Positions 43,478 through 55,675 of a stretch of DNA of 64,000 nt are shown here, piece by piece; the stretch's first letter is position 1; each line of letters begins with the position of its first letter. A program made the position numbers and the translations under genes. The notes under the pieces are model-generated. The model was given only the letters and a program-made list of their open reading frames with translations. It made no database searches and was not told the DNA's origin. Source of the stretch: Astragalus membranaceus (Eukaryota; Streptophyta; Magnoliopsida; Fabales; Fabaceae). The stretch lies in NCBI GenBank assembly GCA_039519185.1, contig CM076847.1:76533747-76597746 (forward strand), in the 5' to 3' direction.

Positions 43478-45456
43478 ATGGCTCCGCGAGGTAGACCACC
43501 CCGCCAGAGGAACCCGCGTTCGCAGAGCGTGGTTGATGTTCTGAACAAACCGCAAGAAACCCCAGAGGGAGTCCCGGTTACTGTTGAGAACATCGTTCAA
43601 GGCGCACCCTCCGGACCGGCTACTCAGGCAAATGTCGTTCTACCGGCAAACGCCGCTCAACAGATTCTGGAAATGTTAACACAAGTAACTTCAAGAAACC
43701 ACGGTGACGTTCAATCCCTAATGGTAAGAAGAAATCCGTCTAGGTGACATAGATCTCCTCCGAGAAGATATCTTGTGCACCGGTCCCCACCCCGGCGAAG
43801 AGGACAAGGAGGAGCTCAAACGCCAGCAGGGACACCACGCTCCTCGACCGATCCTACTTATTGGCCAGAAGAGCCCTCATACCAAGAATCTTCTTACGAT
43901 TCATCTGGATCGACCACCCGGTCAAGGAGCAGGTCATTTGATCAATATGCCCGTCCCCATCACAAGAGGCGTTCACCAGAGCGACGCTATCAATACGGGT
44001 ACCCACCAGAGCGATGTGGTCATCGAGGCCGACGCTTTGAGGACCGACCACCTCACGGAGAAAAGAGTACATGAGGATGGGACCCTTCACCCGAGACATT
44101 GACGAATATCCCATCCCTCGTGCCCTTGAAAAACCCATGTCGGATTTAAGAATGTACAACGGCGTGAAAGACCCCGATGCCCATCTGAGATATTTCGATT
44201 TGATGATGCAATACCGGGGGGCATACGGGCCAGTGAAGTGCAAGATATTTCAACTAACCTTGGAGGGGCCAACCTTAGAATGGTTCACAGAGCTGAGGCC
44301 GAACACCATCTCCTCCTGGGAACAACTCGCTAAGGTTTTTTCTGCCCGTTTCACAGCTTCAAGGCTGAAACCCAAGTCGCACGCGATCCTGAAAGCGATC
44401 AGACAAGAGTCCGGGGAAACCCTCCGCGACTACATAGAACGGTTTAACAAATAGGCTACCAACGTAAGGGGACTGGAAGACGATATGAGACTGTGGTTCC
44501 TCCGGGACGGGCTACGTACGGGCAGTCTGTTCAAAATTGAAGTGGGTGTGAAGGAACCACCCGATTTGGAAACTTTCCTCCGCAGATCTCAGAGATTTAT
44601 GAATTATGAAGAGAGGGCGATGGCGACGCAAGCTGTCGCAGGGGGGCCGACCAAAGAACCCCAAGGGGAGCGCGACCAGAGGTCGAGAAGGGATCATGGA
44701 GGTCCGTCAAGGGACTCCATATCTAGAAAGTTCTCAGATCGCACTAAGCTCAACACCTCCTACGCCCAAATTCTGAATGAATGTGCAAATACAGAGTTTA
44801 AGGATATCAAGAGGCCTGAACCGCTTGTCCTTAAAGAAGGACAGCGCCCGTCCCGTAAGTACTGTCGCTATCACCGCAGTAACGGGCCAACACCAACAAC
44901 TGTATGGCCTTAAAAGATGATATAGAAGAATTTATCAGAAATGGTAAGCTTACCCAATATGTAAAGAAGGGACAAGCAGATGAACGAGATGAAAAGCAAG
45001 CAACTCGCTCCCCTCGAAAGGGGAAGGCGGTGGTCAACGAAGTGTCTAAAGCCAGAGAAGACGACAGCGATGAAGAAGAAGAAGAGCTTGACACCAGAAA
45101 ATCAAAAGGGCGGCAAGTCGCCATGGTGATTACCGGGGGATGCCCTATTGATGGAAGAGAAACGAACAAGTCCATGAAAAGAAGATGGAAGGAGATCATG
45201 AGTCGCTTCAACATCCATGCCCAGGGTTCTCTCGAAGAGACTGCCCATATCTTTTGGGGACGAGGACTTGCTAGATGGAAAGCCAAACAAGCAAGTTCCA
45301 CTACTTGTAGTCGTTGTAATGGCAAATGTGGAAGTAAGGAGGATCCTGATCGACCAAGGGAGTTCAACCGATATCATCTTTGAAGACCTCCTGGACGTGT
45401 TGAAGATTTCGAGAGACGAGTTAAGACCTAACAGAGGAACAAATTTGACCAGTTTC
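43478..45456 (+). pseudogene. Gypsy gag and start of protease, unit 1
   Basis: An N-terminal basic leader (from MAPRGRPPRQRNPRSQ) is followed by an SR/RR-rich stretch. A one-base loss near 44070 (relative to unit 2) breaks the frame there. The gag core at 44071-44454 has YNGVKDPDAHLRYFDLMMQY and LEGPTLEWFTELRPNTISSW, and ends FNK with a TAG at 44452-44454 that also stands in unit 2. The second part (44485-45380) holds the acidic, lysine-rich linker and LKDDIEEFIRNGKLTQYV. Protease starts at RRILIDQGSS. All lost after 45456. Confidence 0.85.
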
Positions 45457-45521
45457 TCTAATAGTTAAATAAAATAAATTATGTTACATGCAAGATATAA
45501 TGGGGTTAATATAGAGAAGGT

Positions 45522-46059
45522 CAGTGGCGGATACAGGGTGTGGTATATGGGGGCATTTGCCCCCACCAACAAAAAAAATTAATATACAAACATATCATAA
45601 AATTTTATTTGCCCCATTAAAAAATTGACTTTGCCCCATTAGTATCTAATTATTCAAACACATGAGTGTAACTCATATTAGTACACAATCCCAAGAAAAA
45701 AAATAGAAATTGCTTCTAGCAACTACAGCTGTTAAAGATGTTTCTATGCATTCCGTTTTGTGACGAATGAACCGTCTAATCATGAGAGATGATAGTTGAA
45801 TAATTCTTTGGTTACATATACTAAGAGAGATAATTTTTTTATAGTATTGACAATGAAAATATCATGTTACATTTTTAGAATATGAAAATACCTAAATAAT
45901 TAATGTAGTTAGTAGAAGCTTGGATATCTTTTTTGGAGTTTTTTCTTGACATATGTAATCGTGTATTTTCCGAAATTTTTTAATATTTTTCTTTTGATAA
46001 ATACTTTAGAGAAATTATTTTCTTGCCCCCATTGATAAAATTTTCTGGATTCGCCACTG
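45522..46059. mobile_element. hAT-like element, unit 2
   Basis: Copy of 31920-32458 with the same CAGTGGCGG/CCACTG ends and the AGAAGGT flanks. Confidence 0.75.
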
Positions 46060-46767
46060 AGAAGGTAGTTCTAATAGTTGCAATTATGATAAGGATGAAA
46101 AGCTTACCTCAATGCATTGTATCATGTACCAATAATATAACAATAATAATTAATAATAATAATAATAATAATATAATAAATTTGGTACAAATAAAATAAT
46201 AGTATAATAATAGTAGTATTCCTGTTTTGTTAAGAGCTAAGGGAAATTGAAAAGGGCAAGCCCGTGCAGAGCATGAGTGTTAGAACTAGTAGTGATTATC
46301 GCTGATGCTTCAATCTGAACCTTTCCCCTTTGCTTTTCATTGTTTTTTTTACTCTTAATTTGTTGTTTATGCTTCTATGTTGGATTTTGTAGTGGTTCAT
46401 AGGATTTTTGCTATTTGGAAGGAATGATGTTTTGTCTACGCTACACGGGATTGATGTTTTCTCTGCTCAATCTGGTATTGTTCACTCCTTAAGACTAATT
46501 GATAAAAAAATAGGGTTCAGAAGTTTATCATTCACAGATCTTTCCATTTGGGAAAACAATTATCGATAAAGAAGAATTTTGTGATTTTTCCTAGCATGAA
46601 TGGAGTCTTGCAGATCCACACCCTTATAAGGCGCACCTATCATTCACAAATCTTTGTTTAAATTGCTTCCAGATAAGCAGGAACGCAAAGTCATTCATCT
46701 GAAAATGTAAGTCATGCTTTTGGATGAAAAAAAACAAAGTCATTAACATCTTCGTTTAAGTTCAGTA

Positions 46768-47055
46768 TATGAACACAAAGTCTAATGAAAAAAGAATGGA
46801 AACTAAGTAAGTCATGCTTTCGGATCAAGTCTAGAGATGTGGGTCACCCACACTTGAGGGAGACATTTGATCAATTCGCAAAAGCAAGGGAATCGACATT
46901 TAATCTTTCATGAAATGAAATTGTAAAATGTATATAAGTGTTTATTTGCTTCCTTCCTTTTGTCATCTTTGTAGTTGCATCACACGTGATTCTCGCTCTA
47001 ATGAAGATCAAACTCACAGAATTTTTGTTTTTGTTTTTACATTTTAAAAGGTCTA
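46768..47055. repeat. Internal duplicate, unit 2
   Basis: Counterpart of 33160-33446, including the 42-bp copia piece (46822-46863), so that piece was already there before the 13.6-kb duplication. Confidence 0.8.
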
Positions 47056-47278
47056 CTTTATTTATGCGAGTCACCACCTCAATTGACCTTCTCGTTACAT
47101 TCTTCTTCAACCATCTCACCCCATTGGGGATTAATCATATTTCTTTGAAACCTTCAAACTGATTTGTGCATAGCATAAACAATTAGAATTATTTTCATCA
47201 TTTTTGTTATATAATTATTTTGGTTTATGTATCTCGTTAGAGTGTTGTTTTTAAAGACTAAAATTAGGGATTTTTAAC
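47056..47278. repeat. Duplicated segment, unit 2 copy
   Basis: Counterpart of 27503-27720 and 33447-33670. Confidence 0.85.
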
Positions 47279-47630
47279 TGTTGGGAGTCCGGGGGAGCAC
47301 CAGGAGCAACAACGAGCTAATGACCAGGACAACCAAGAGACTTGGACACCACATCTCCACCCAAAATCTTAAGGCATTGAGTATATGGACCACCTCTCTT
47401 ATATATCATTTATTTAACTCATTCCTAGATGATATGGAATTAACCACTCACACTTGAATTCCTAACAATCTCTCCCTCAAGTGTGGGTGACCCACATCTC
47501 TAGACTTGACCCAAACTAGGATCCACTTCCCGCTCCCCCATCATCAAGGCTCCTAACATAAACACAACAATCATACCCATACCTTCTGTGTCCAATATGA
47601 AGCATGTATGAATCAAAACGTTTTTACCAT
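47279..47630 (-). mobile_element. Copia LTR plus 3' fragment, unit 2
   Basis: Counterpart of 33671-34020; LTR from TGTTGGGAG to CCTAACA. Confidence 0.8.
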
Positions 47631-47778
47631 AACCACATAAAGCTTGTTTCTCAGTCTTCCTTTATTGTAGAACGGAAGCTTTACAGTTCAAGTTTTTGGG
47701 TCTAGGTGGTTAATGGGAGAAAGATGAACAGAGTTTGGTATGATTATAAAGGGTTGTAAATAAAACTAATAAATAATT

Positions 47779-49190
47779 GGTTTAAATACGTTTTTACACC
47801 CTGCAAATAGGGGGTGTTTTACTTTTACCCCCTACAAATTTTTTTTTTTAAAAAAACACCTTGCAAAATTCACTTTTTTGGCGTTAGCCCTTCTGTTACT
47901 TCTCTATTACAAAAACAGCTGACGTGTCACACTGATGTCTTATTTGGCATTTATATTTTGTTTTCTTTTATTTTAATTGCTGACTGTATATATGCCACGT
48001 CATTAATCATCATCATCATCTCTTCTCTTCTCTTCTCTTCTCTTCTCTTCTCTTCTCTTCTCATGTCTTCTCTTCTGGTTCACTCACAGTTTCCTCATCT
48101 TCTAATTTTTGATATAATCATCATCATCATCCTCTTTGAGTGGTGGAGGGAAAGATAAGACAACAAAAACTTCCACCATCGCTTTTTTCATCTTCATAAC
48201 CCACAACAAAAATAATCAAACTCAAACTCAAACTAAACCTTTCACAACATCACCAATCTCAGATCTTAAGAATTTCAACCTGGGTTTCAGTTAGTCTCAA
48301 CATCACTGATCTCATCATAAAAATGAATTTGGGGATTCTGAATTTGGGTTTTAGGGTTTTTATGGATTTGGAGATTCTTCAATCTGGGTGTTGTTGTCGG
48401 TGCCAAGGGGGTGTGGCGTTGTTGTTGCTTCTTGTTGAGAAGAATGAGAGCACGATGGGGAGAGATAGAGAGAGGGGGAGGGGGAGGAGAGATAAGGATC
48501 CGGATCCTTGAATCCTTGAAGCGCCTTCGTCTTCGTCTTCGGATTTTTGGCAATATGAGAAAATTTCTAACGAGAAAATTTGGGATCTGGAAAGGAGGGA
48601 GATGGCGATGACAGAAGAGGGGAGAGAGAAGGATGGAAATGGCGATGAGAGAGAGATGAAGAAGAAGAGAGCAGAAGTTATGGAGAATGGAGAAATTGGT
48701 GTTATGTGGGTTGAAGAAGAAGATGTGTTGGAGTGGTGTTATGTGGGAGGAGAGATAACGATTTCATTTTTGAGAGAGTGAGGTTGGAGATGATGAAGAG
48801 AGTGGTTGTGGTGTTAGCGGTGGTGTGTGAGTGGTGGTGGTGTTGGTGGTTGTGGTGTGGGTGAGAGAGAGAAGATGAAGCTGAGATGTTGAGGGAACAA
48901 CAACAACACAGAGAGAGATGAAGATGAAGAAAGATGGGTTTAGATAAAAAAAATTGTAGGGGGTAAAATTAAAACACCCCCTATTAGCAGGGGGTAAAAG
49001 CAAAGCCAAACGTCAGCAAAGCCAGCTGGCAGTTCCATTAGACACGTCAACAAACCACTAACGGAGACTTGACAGAAAGACTAATATCAAACAAAAAAAA
49101 TTTGCAAGGTGTTTTTTAAAAAAAAAAAAAATTTCAGGGGGTAAAAGCAAAACACCCCCTATTTGCAGGGGGTAAATACGTATTTAAACC
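47779..49190. mobile_element. MULE with long inverted repeats, unit 2
   Basis: Counterpart of 34170-35586; TAAATAATT flanks at 47770-47778 and 49191-49199. The (TCTTC)n tract near 48020-48060 is longer than in unit 1, and one GTGTGAGTGGTG block is shorter. Confidence 0.9.
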
Positions 49191-49361
49191 TAAATAATTT
49201 GATGCAAACTAGTGAACTGATCAATAGAGTTAAAGCCTAAAATTATAGTGGAAAGGTACCATCAAAGACTAATCGCAGCATTCAAATCAGAAAGAAACTA
49301 AACACTGACATCTTTAGCTGGCTTTAAACAAAAGTTTAATCTACACCGAGTTGATACAAAC

Positions 49362-49454
49362 CTCGACTTTTTCAAGTTGAGTTGTTGGTTCATGAGGTGG
49401 AGCCTGCAGCTTCGACTTCCCTTTGAGTGCAGAAGTCAATCCCACCTTCTCTCT
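49362..49454 (-). pseudogene. Captured exon of unknown host gene, unit 2
   Basis: Same 93-nt exon as 35758-35850, with the same splice sites. Confidence 0.4.
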
Positions 49455-49686
49455 CTGTACAAAAAAACATTAAAAGAATCTTGAACTTGAACCAACTAAA
49501 TAAGAATCTCAAACAAGCATTGTATCTTAGCTCACCAACAATGATGTCAGGTAGGGAAAGTAGCAAATATAGAAGTAAGATTTGGCTTCTCTAAAGTTAG
49601 CAGCTCACCTAGCAGTAAGATTAAAATTGTTTACTTCAGTAATGTGAGAAAATTGTCATATGCAAGATATTTTATGGCACATGTAC

Positions 49687-49751
49687 CTGAAGTTGTACTG
49701 AAATGATTTCAAGTACTCAATTGCCTTTTCTAACATTGATGCTTTGTCTGT
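49687..49751 (-). pseudogene. Captured PIF-type bHLH exon, unit 2
   Basis: Same 65-nt exon as 36083-36147, unchanged. Confidence 0.65.
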
Positions 49752-49889
49752 CTGCACATACATCCCTTACTCCGTTTTCAAACTACTGTAATCAATCTTA
49801 TAAAATGGAAAATCTTTTTTTACACTCCTGCATTTTGACTTTTTCACCTGATCTAAATCTAGTTCAGTTTATTTCTGCATCAGCTATAA

Positions 49890-50300
49890 TCACGTAAATC
49901 TTTGTAGTGATAAATTAAGTTTTCTTACCAAATGTGTCTTTTGCTTCCACTCCAATATGTCCACTGTCAACTCTATCAACAAAGATAAGTAGTGATAAAT
50001 AGGCAAAGAGATATTGTTTTGCCAAGTAGAAATTGCATATATTTTTGAGCCATGTTTGAAGTTAATTTCCTTGGCAAAGCATGCTTGAAGTTTCCTTTGC
50101 AAAACTAACAGCCAAAGTATCTTTCGTCCAATTTATCCCACTACTTCGTACCACCTTTGCAAAACTAACAGCCAAAGTATCTTTCCTCCAATCAGCAACT
50201 CCTAACAAGATAGGTAGCTGAGTAACGGGGAAATGCAAGCTCAATGTTAAAGTATAAATTATATTTTGCACAATTTAAGGTTCATGCAATCGGATGGGGT
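49890..50300 (-). other. Further exon-like fragments, unit 2
   Basis: Counterparts of 36286-36700, with the same duplicated WRKDTLAVSFAK block. Confidence 0.3.
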
Positions 50301-50795
50301 ACCCAAACTTGATTTCTTGGCCCGTGTGTGCTCCTTCTTTGGGATTCTGTTCATTTATGTTCCTGAAGGTTTGAGTATAGCGGTAAGCTGGTATATTAAT
50401 TCATTAATCTGTTTCCTCTATTGCAACACTAAAATACAGATGAATTACATTGAGAGAAAAACTTGCAAGTTAAAAATACCTTCTCTGTTGTGTTCGAGCT
50501 GATGACCTTGACGTGAATGGGAAGATCCCGTTGAAGGAGCTGCAAGTTGTAATTCTTTCTTGGGAGAGAACTGACAATAGGAAGAAGAAGCAGTGAAAGT
50601 ATGCGAATGCAAAAGATTTCAAAACAAAATTGAGAATAGATTGCATAAACGCATAATAAAGCCATAAACACGAAAATTATGCCAAGTACGAATGTTTGAA
50701 CTTTCAAGTCTCAAAACAACTAGCCACAAAATCCTAACAATTTCAATTGAAATCCCAAACAATTTCAAAATGCTTGTTAAAATACGTTCCAAGAG

Positions 50796-50922
50796 ATCCC
50801 AAACCAAAATCGGTACCACCACCAACGACGTTGAAAACCAAAAACCCTTGGAGACCGGTGCAGTTATCGGCCAACTTTCTGACGCAATCTAGACACAGAT
50901 CTAAGATTTCTTTGCCAACTAA
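50796..50922 (-). pseudogene. Captured alpha-tubulin fragment
   Basis: The minus strand reads KEILDLCLDCVRKLADNCTG and LQGFLVFNVVGGGTDFGLGS. This matches alpha-tubulin around residues 110-150, including the nucleotide-binding loop, where the universal GGGTGSG is GGGTDFG. After GLGSL the frame leaves tubulin. With 42 codons and a broken GTP loop it is a captured relic, lying just inside a CACTA-type end. Confidence 0.85.
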
Positions 50923-51029
50923 AGTACAAGGAAACACGTAGGGTTTGGAACAAACATAAACAAAAGACAAGAAACAGAGAAGAAGGAAACGGATGATATG
51001 AACGCGTGATTGGGGTTTTAATTGAAGAT

Positions 51030-51218
51030 CATTTGCGACGGGATTGTGATGAGATCTCCGTCGCAAATTTGCGACCGTTTTCTAATCCGTCGCAAACGCC
51101 AGCGGGAAATTTTCCGCTTCTTACTTTTTATACACGCCGTCGCAAATCTGTGGCAAATTACTGACGGATTAAGCTCCGTCGCAAATGTTGGTAGCTAAAA
51201 CAGGTTTTTCTTGTAGTG
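51030..51218 (+). repeat. CACTA-type 3' end 1, CCGTCGCAAAT repeats
   Basis: Repeated CCGTCGCAAAT and its complement ATTTGCGACGG precede TTTTTCTTGTAGTG. No matching CACTACAAGAAAA start was found to the left. Confidence 0.65.
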
Positions 51219-51502
51219 GTTGTGTTTATTTTTGTGGTTGATAGATCTGATATGGCTTTAGATCTTGTGACTGAATCAATTAAATCTGTCACTAAAATTT
51301 GCTTGGAGTTGATAAAAAAAATAATTTGCAGCGGTTTTCCTGCGGAATTTGTTGCGAAACATTTTTTGCGGAATTTGCAGCGAAACATTTCTTGCGGAGT
51401 TTTCCGCAGACTTCCCGCGGAATTTCCTTCGGAAATTTTTTGCCGATTAAAAAATCCGCAGAAAACAATTATCCGCAGCTAATACCGAGATTTCTAGTAG
51501 TG
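51219..51502 (+). repeat. CACTA-type 3' end 2, GCGGAATTTGC repeats
   Basis: A different family of subterminal repeats ends in TTTCTAGTAGTG. Two unrelated ends within 285 bp imply nesting. Confidence 0.5.
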
Positions 51503-51886
51503 GTGTATAACAGCTATAGCATAAAAAATATAATTAAAAGTGAGAATATCCTAACGAATCCCAAGTTAACACAACTTGATTCTTCCTAATGAATCCCAAT
51601 GCTCGAAAAATTACACAAAACTCCAAGAAGGAAACATTGTACTCCACACTGTATTCAGTTTAAAGAGACACACGAAGCTCTTAGCAAAAATTGTTCTTAA
51701 AAAAGGACAATCATGAATTAATCTATCATAAAAATTAAAGGAGATGATTAAATAATGTTACAACTCAAACACTTGAGGTGCCAACTCAGTGATAAGAGCA
51801 TAGCCTTGTATCCTCAAGGTGCTGAGTTCGAATCTTTGACTAATAAAATTTCTCCTTCCCCAATTTTAAAAAAAAGTACCAACCCA

Positions 51887-53250
51887 ATCCCTGTGTATAT
51901 GGCTTTTTTGTTGGAAACTACCGACCGATTCTTATTGGTCCTTCTGAAACAAGGCGAGATTTCAATGCGCCATTAATGAAAATAACCTACCGACGACATA
52001 TTCCGCCGAAAACAAAAGAATTACCAATCGAAATAATTCCGTAAGTAACTCTCATAGGTACAAAACATTCTTCTTGTTGTGTTTGGTGTCCTAATTTTTA
52101 AACCATGATATCTCTTGAATCGACTAACTTTTTATTCTTGAATCAAATATGTTTTTAAAATAGAAATTTGTTATCTAAACTTAAATATTAATAAATCCAA
52201 GTTATCAATTTGAAATTTTAAATTCAAATTATCAGTTTGTTTCTAGATTAGAGAATAATTTGACTTTTTTAGAATAATTTTAAATTCAAATTCTACTTAG
52301 TTTCCATTCTTTTTTCATTCATCTGAAGAATGCTAATGAGAAAAGAATGGAAACTACGTAAGTCATGCTTTCGGATGCTAGTAGCAAGTATGAGTCATAT
52401 ATGAATTGACATTTGATCAATTCCCAAAAGCAAGGGAATCAACATTTAATCTTTCATGAAATGAAATTGTTAAATGTATATCAGTGTCTATTTGCTTCCT
52501 TCCTTTTGTCATCTTTGTAGTTGCATCACACGTGATTCTCGCTCTAATGAAGATCAAACTCACACAATTTTTGTTTTTGTTTTTACTTTTTAAAAGGTTT
52601 CTACTTTTCTAGAATTTGACTTATGCCTCTTGCTTAATAATGATATATGTGGTTTCTGCTTAGCATGCTTTGCCTTCTTTTATTAATTGTCATGTGGGAT
52701 ATACCTTTTTTTAAGCACCCATTTAGCTGCTGGACACAAATTGTAATTTTGGCTTATTTTTTTTCAATACAGTTTTTTATGGCTAATAATCAAAGACATT
52801 TGGTCCCTCAATTTTAAAAAATTAAAGACATTTGATCCCCCAATTTTAAAAAATCAAAGACATTTGGTCCCTCTTTGGACTAAATGTATTTGATTTTTTA
52901 AAATAGGGGGACCAAATGTCCGAGTTTTAAAATAGAGGGACCAAATGTCTGAATTTTTGAAAATAGGGGGACCAAAACTATAATTTAGCCTAGTATCTAT
53001 TATGACGCACCAATAGTCGGATCGATTTGCTACAATTTAGAGTGAAAAGTAATCATCACCTAATTCTTTATAACTATGATTTTCACACACCTCAAATTTT
53101 TCAATACCTATTCAACACTTTAGTTTCTCTCTATCTTTCTCTTCCTATCACATTTTTCGTATCACTCTATATTTCTTTCTCTCTAGGTGTTTGAGGGGAT
53201 CATCGTGTCCACAAGTCATTATCTTTCTCTTCCTATCACATTTTGTGTCC
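51887..53250. other. Unit 2 continuation, with foldback MITE
   Basis: Counterpart of 36801-38138. Includes the internal duplicate at about 52330-52610 and the foldback MITE at about 52786-52990. At 53220 it jumps from TCATTATCT to sequence matching 39125, deleting copy C. Confidence 0.7.
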
Positions 53251-54530
53251 ATATTTATTGAATAATATATATTATATATTTTTAAACTAGGAAAGCTATA
53301 CGAGTCATATAATATTAGTTAGATGTTATATTTTTCAGCAAAAATGTGAACTCTAAGTTTGATAATTTATGGTAATTTTTTTTCTAATACATTATTATTT
53401 CATTAAATCTTTGAAGGTACAATCAAACTTTTAGTAGAAAATACCTTTTGATTGGAATAAAACTATTAATTAAAAGAGTAAAACAAATTTAGTAACTATA
53501 AATTTACTTTATTATAATCTTTGTTAACCGAGTGATAGTATTATATATAGATCCATTTTCTAAATGTATTTTGATAAAAAAGTTGTTTTGAAAAGTATAC
53601 ATTCAAATTTCTCTTACATCTGTGATTGCACGTAATTCCCTTAATCACTTGATAATTATAAGATAAGGGTAATTATAAATTTAACACTCACATACGTATA
53701 CAATGTTTTAAGATTGACAATGATGATAAAAGAGATGCTCGCATTACAATCTTTTTACACGTTCTTTTTAACACATTCTCTTTCACTATTTGAAATTCAT
53801 ATGAGTCATGCAAAATGTATATGGGACCCACATGAGGTAGTGGAACTCATTTCAGCACTAAATAGGAGATTATTATTAGTCTCTAGATCTCTAATCACTT
53901 GTGCAAAACTTTATCCACTTTCTGGAGTGAGTTATGAAGAGAAATAACAATCATTTGCTTGAAGATTAATTCAAAACAAGCGATAATAAAGATATACCTT
54001 GTTTTTTGGCATTCACTACGCCAGTTGAGCCTATGACAGTGCATAAAAGCGCTGTATATTCTAGTGTTATCATAGGTTGTAACAACGCTTTTACGCCACA
54101 CAAAAGCCTTGTTATATGATACCTTTGGCAACGCTTTTTTCATTTTCAAACGCCATTAAACCTCAATTTGGACAACGCATATGCATTTAGAGTTTAAAAA
54201 GCGTTGCTGTAAGTTTCTATAGACAACACTTTTGTCTTATAAGGCGCTGTTACAAGTTCCTACAGAATCCCCAAAAGCAATTGATCAAACACCTAAACGA
54301 GCTAAAATCTTTTGCAAAAAATGACACATATACTACTATAAGCGTCATAATCCAGCACTTGAGTCTTCCCTGTTGGGCATAACACCAATTTCTCTTTCGC
54401 TTCAAAATTTACAACACAATATGCCCAATGTCTCCACTTGGCTTCTATTTTATATCTCTTTTTTCCCACAAAAACTTGATAAAAAATATGCCACATTCAG
54501 CTTGTCCTACATGAAATTACGAGCACATTA
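53251..54530. repeat. 3' flank and shared downstream block of the lost copy C, unit 2
   Basis: Counterpart of 39133-40400. The block stays although its gene has gone. Confidence 0.75.
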
Positions 54531-55619
54531 AAAGTAGAATACCAGTTACCCATGTAACCTTCAAACCGATCTGTTAACTATGAAGACGTAAAAAAAACTA
54601 TGAAATGTCTAATATTTTAAATTTATATTAAACATGTTATCCAACATCTATATCAAAAGATAGATAAAATTAGTATTGAACATTTGTGGTCATATTTTAA
54701 TGTCTACTATGACGTGTAATCAAAAAAGAGTGTCTACTATAAGGGATAGTTAATCATTATTTAATTCTTTACAACTAAGATTTTTGAACACCTCAAATTT
54801 TTTGCAACCTATTCAACACCCTATTTTTTCTCCGCCTATGACTGTAATCATAGGTAGTCATTTTGTAAACTATGAAGACATAAAAAAAACTATGAAAGGT
54901 CAAGAACATGTGTCCAATATTTAAAATAATAAACATGTTATCCAACACCTATATCAAAAGATAGATAAAAATAGTATTGAGTGTTTGCAGTCATCTTTTA
55001 ATGTCTACTATGACTTGTAACCCCAAAAAAGTATCCATTATGACGCACCAAGAGTTAGATCGATTTTGCCAAAGTTTTGAGTGAAAAGTAACCATTTTTA
55101 ATAGGCAATGTTAGTTGTTAGTTGTTAGAGGGGTGGTGGTAATGTTAGTTTTCAGGGTTTGAACTCTGGATCTCCTTCTTAAACTCCTTCGGTATCTCTT
55201 AGCTCGCCGACTGAAAAGTAACCACTATCTAATTCTTTTTTTTACCGAACATTATCTAATTATCTAATTCTTTACATCTATGTGTTTTGAACACCTAAAA
55301 TTTTTCAATACCTATAAACACCTTACTTTCTTTTTACCTATGTCTTCCTATCACGTCACTTACCTATCACATTTTTCATATCACTCTCTATTACTTTCTC
55401 TATATCTAGGTGTTTGAGAGGTTCGAGGTGTCCACAAATTATTATCTAATTCTTTAATATCATACTTCTTATAGCTAGTGTGTTAATTTGGGCCAATGCA
55501 CATATCACTCTTAGCCTCTATTGGCTTTATTTGAAGATTAATATCATATATACTCCAATACATAATATATTAACATATAATTGATGTCATTAACAAAAAA
55601 AAAATTCCCATGTCTTTTA
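54531..55619 (+). promoter_or_regulatory. Upstream region of gene D'
   Basis: Conserved ATTATGACGCACCAAGAGT box at about 55038. Nearly identical to the gene D upstream region, with one 10-bp difference near 54705. Confidence 0.5.
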
Positions 55620-55628
55620 CTATAAAAG
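55620..55628 (+). promoter_or_regulatory. TATA box of gene D'
   Basis: CTATAAAAG, about 48 bp before the ATG, as in gene D. Confidence 0.7.
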
Positions 55629-55675
55629 CACGCCTTATTCTTTCGATTTTTATCCATTACAACACAAGCCAAGAC

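Larger units (their letters stand above)
31852..45456. repeat. Tandem duplication, unit 1
   Basis: Unit 1 (from TTCTCTAATAGTTAAATAAA) is repeated as unit 2 from 45454, at an offset of 13,602 bp, with identity that looks close to 99 percent by eye. The right edge lies inside a gypsy gag-pol sequence. The junction has 3 bp of microhomology, TTC. Confidence 0.9.
43020..45456 (+). mobile_element. Ty3/gypsy (Tat-like) element, truncated, unit 1
   Basis: LTR, primer site and gag are present, but the element stops inside the start of protease at the duplication junction (45456), where unit 2 starts. It is the left part of the same insertion that continues to the window end in unit 2 (57140 on). Confidence 0.9.
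50409..51886. mobile_element. Extra 1.48 kb of unit 2, CACTA-derived
   Basis: Absent from unit 1, where TTCATTAATC joins CCTGTGTATATGG directly. AATC at both edges suggests either a deletion from unit 1 by microhomology or an insertion here. It carries an alpha-tubulin fragment (50796-50922), CCGTCGCAAAT-type subterminal repeats (51030-51185) ending TTTTTCTTGTAGTG at 51218, and a second repeat family (TTGCGGAATTTGC, CCGCAG; 51330-51480) ending TTTCTAGTAGTG at 51502. Its tail to 51886 is plain AT-rich DNA. Confidence 0.7.

Noticed and set aside
44831..45367. Minus-strand frame of about 178 codons (and its unit 2 twin at 58937-59476)
   Set aside because: It is antisense to the gag linker, with poly-Ser from the Glu/Asp tract; the sense frame explains the sequence.
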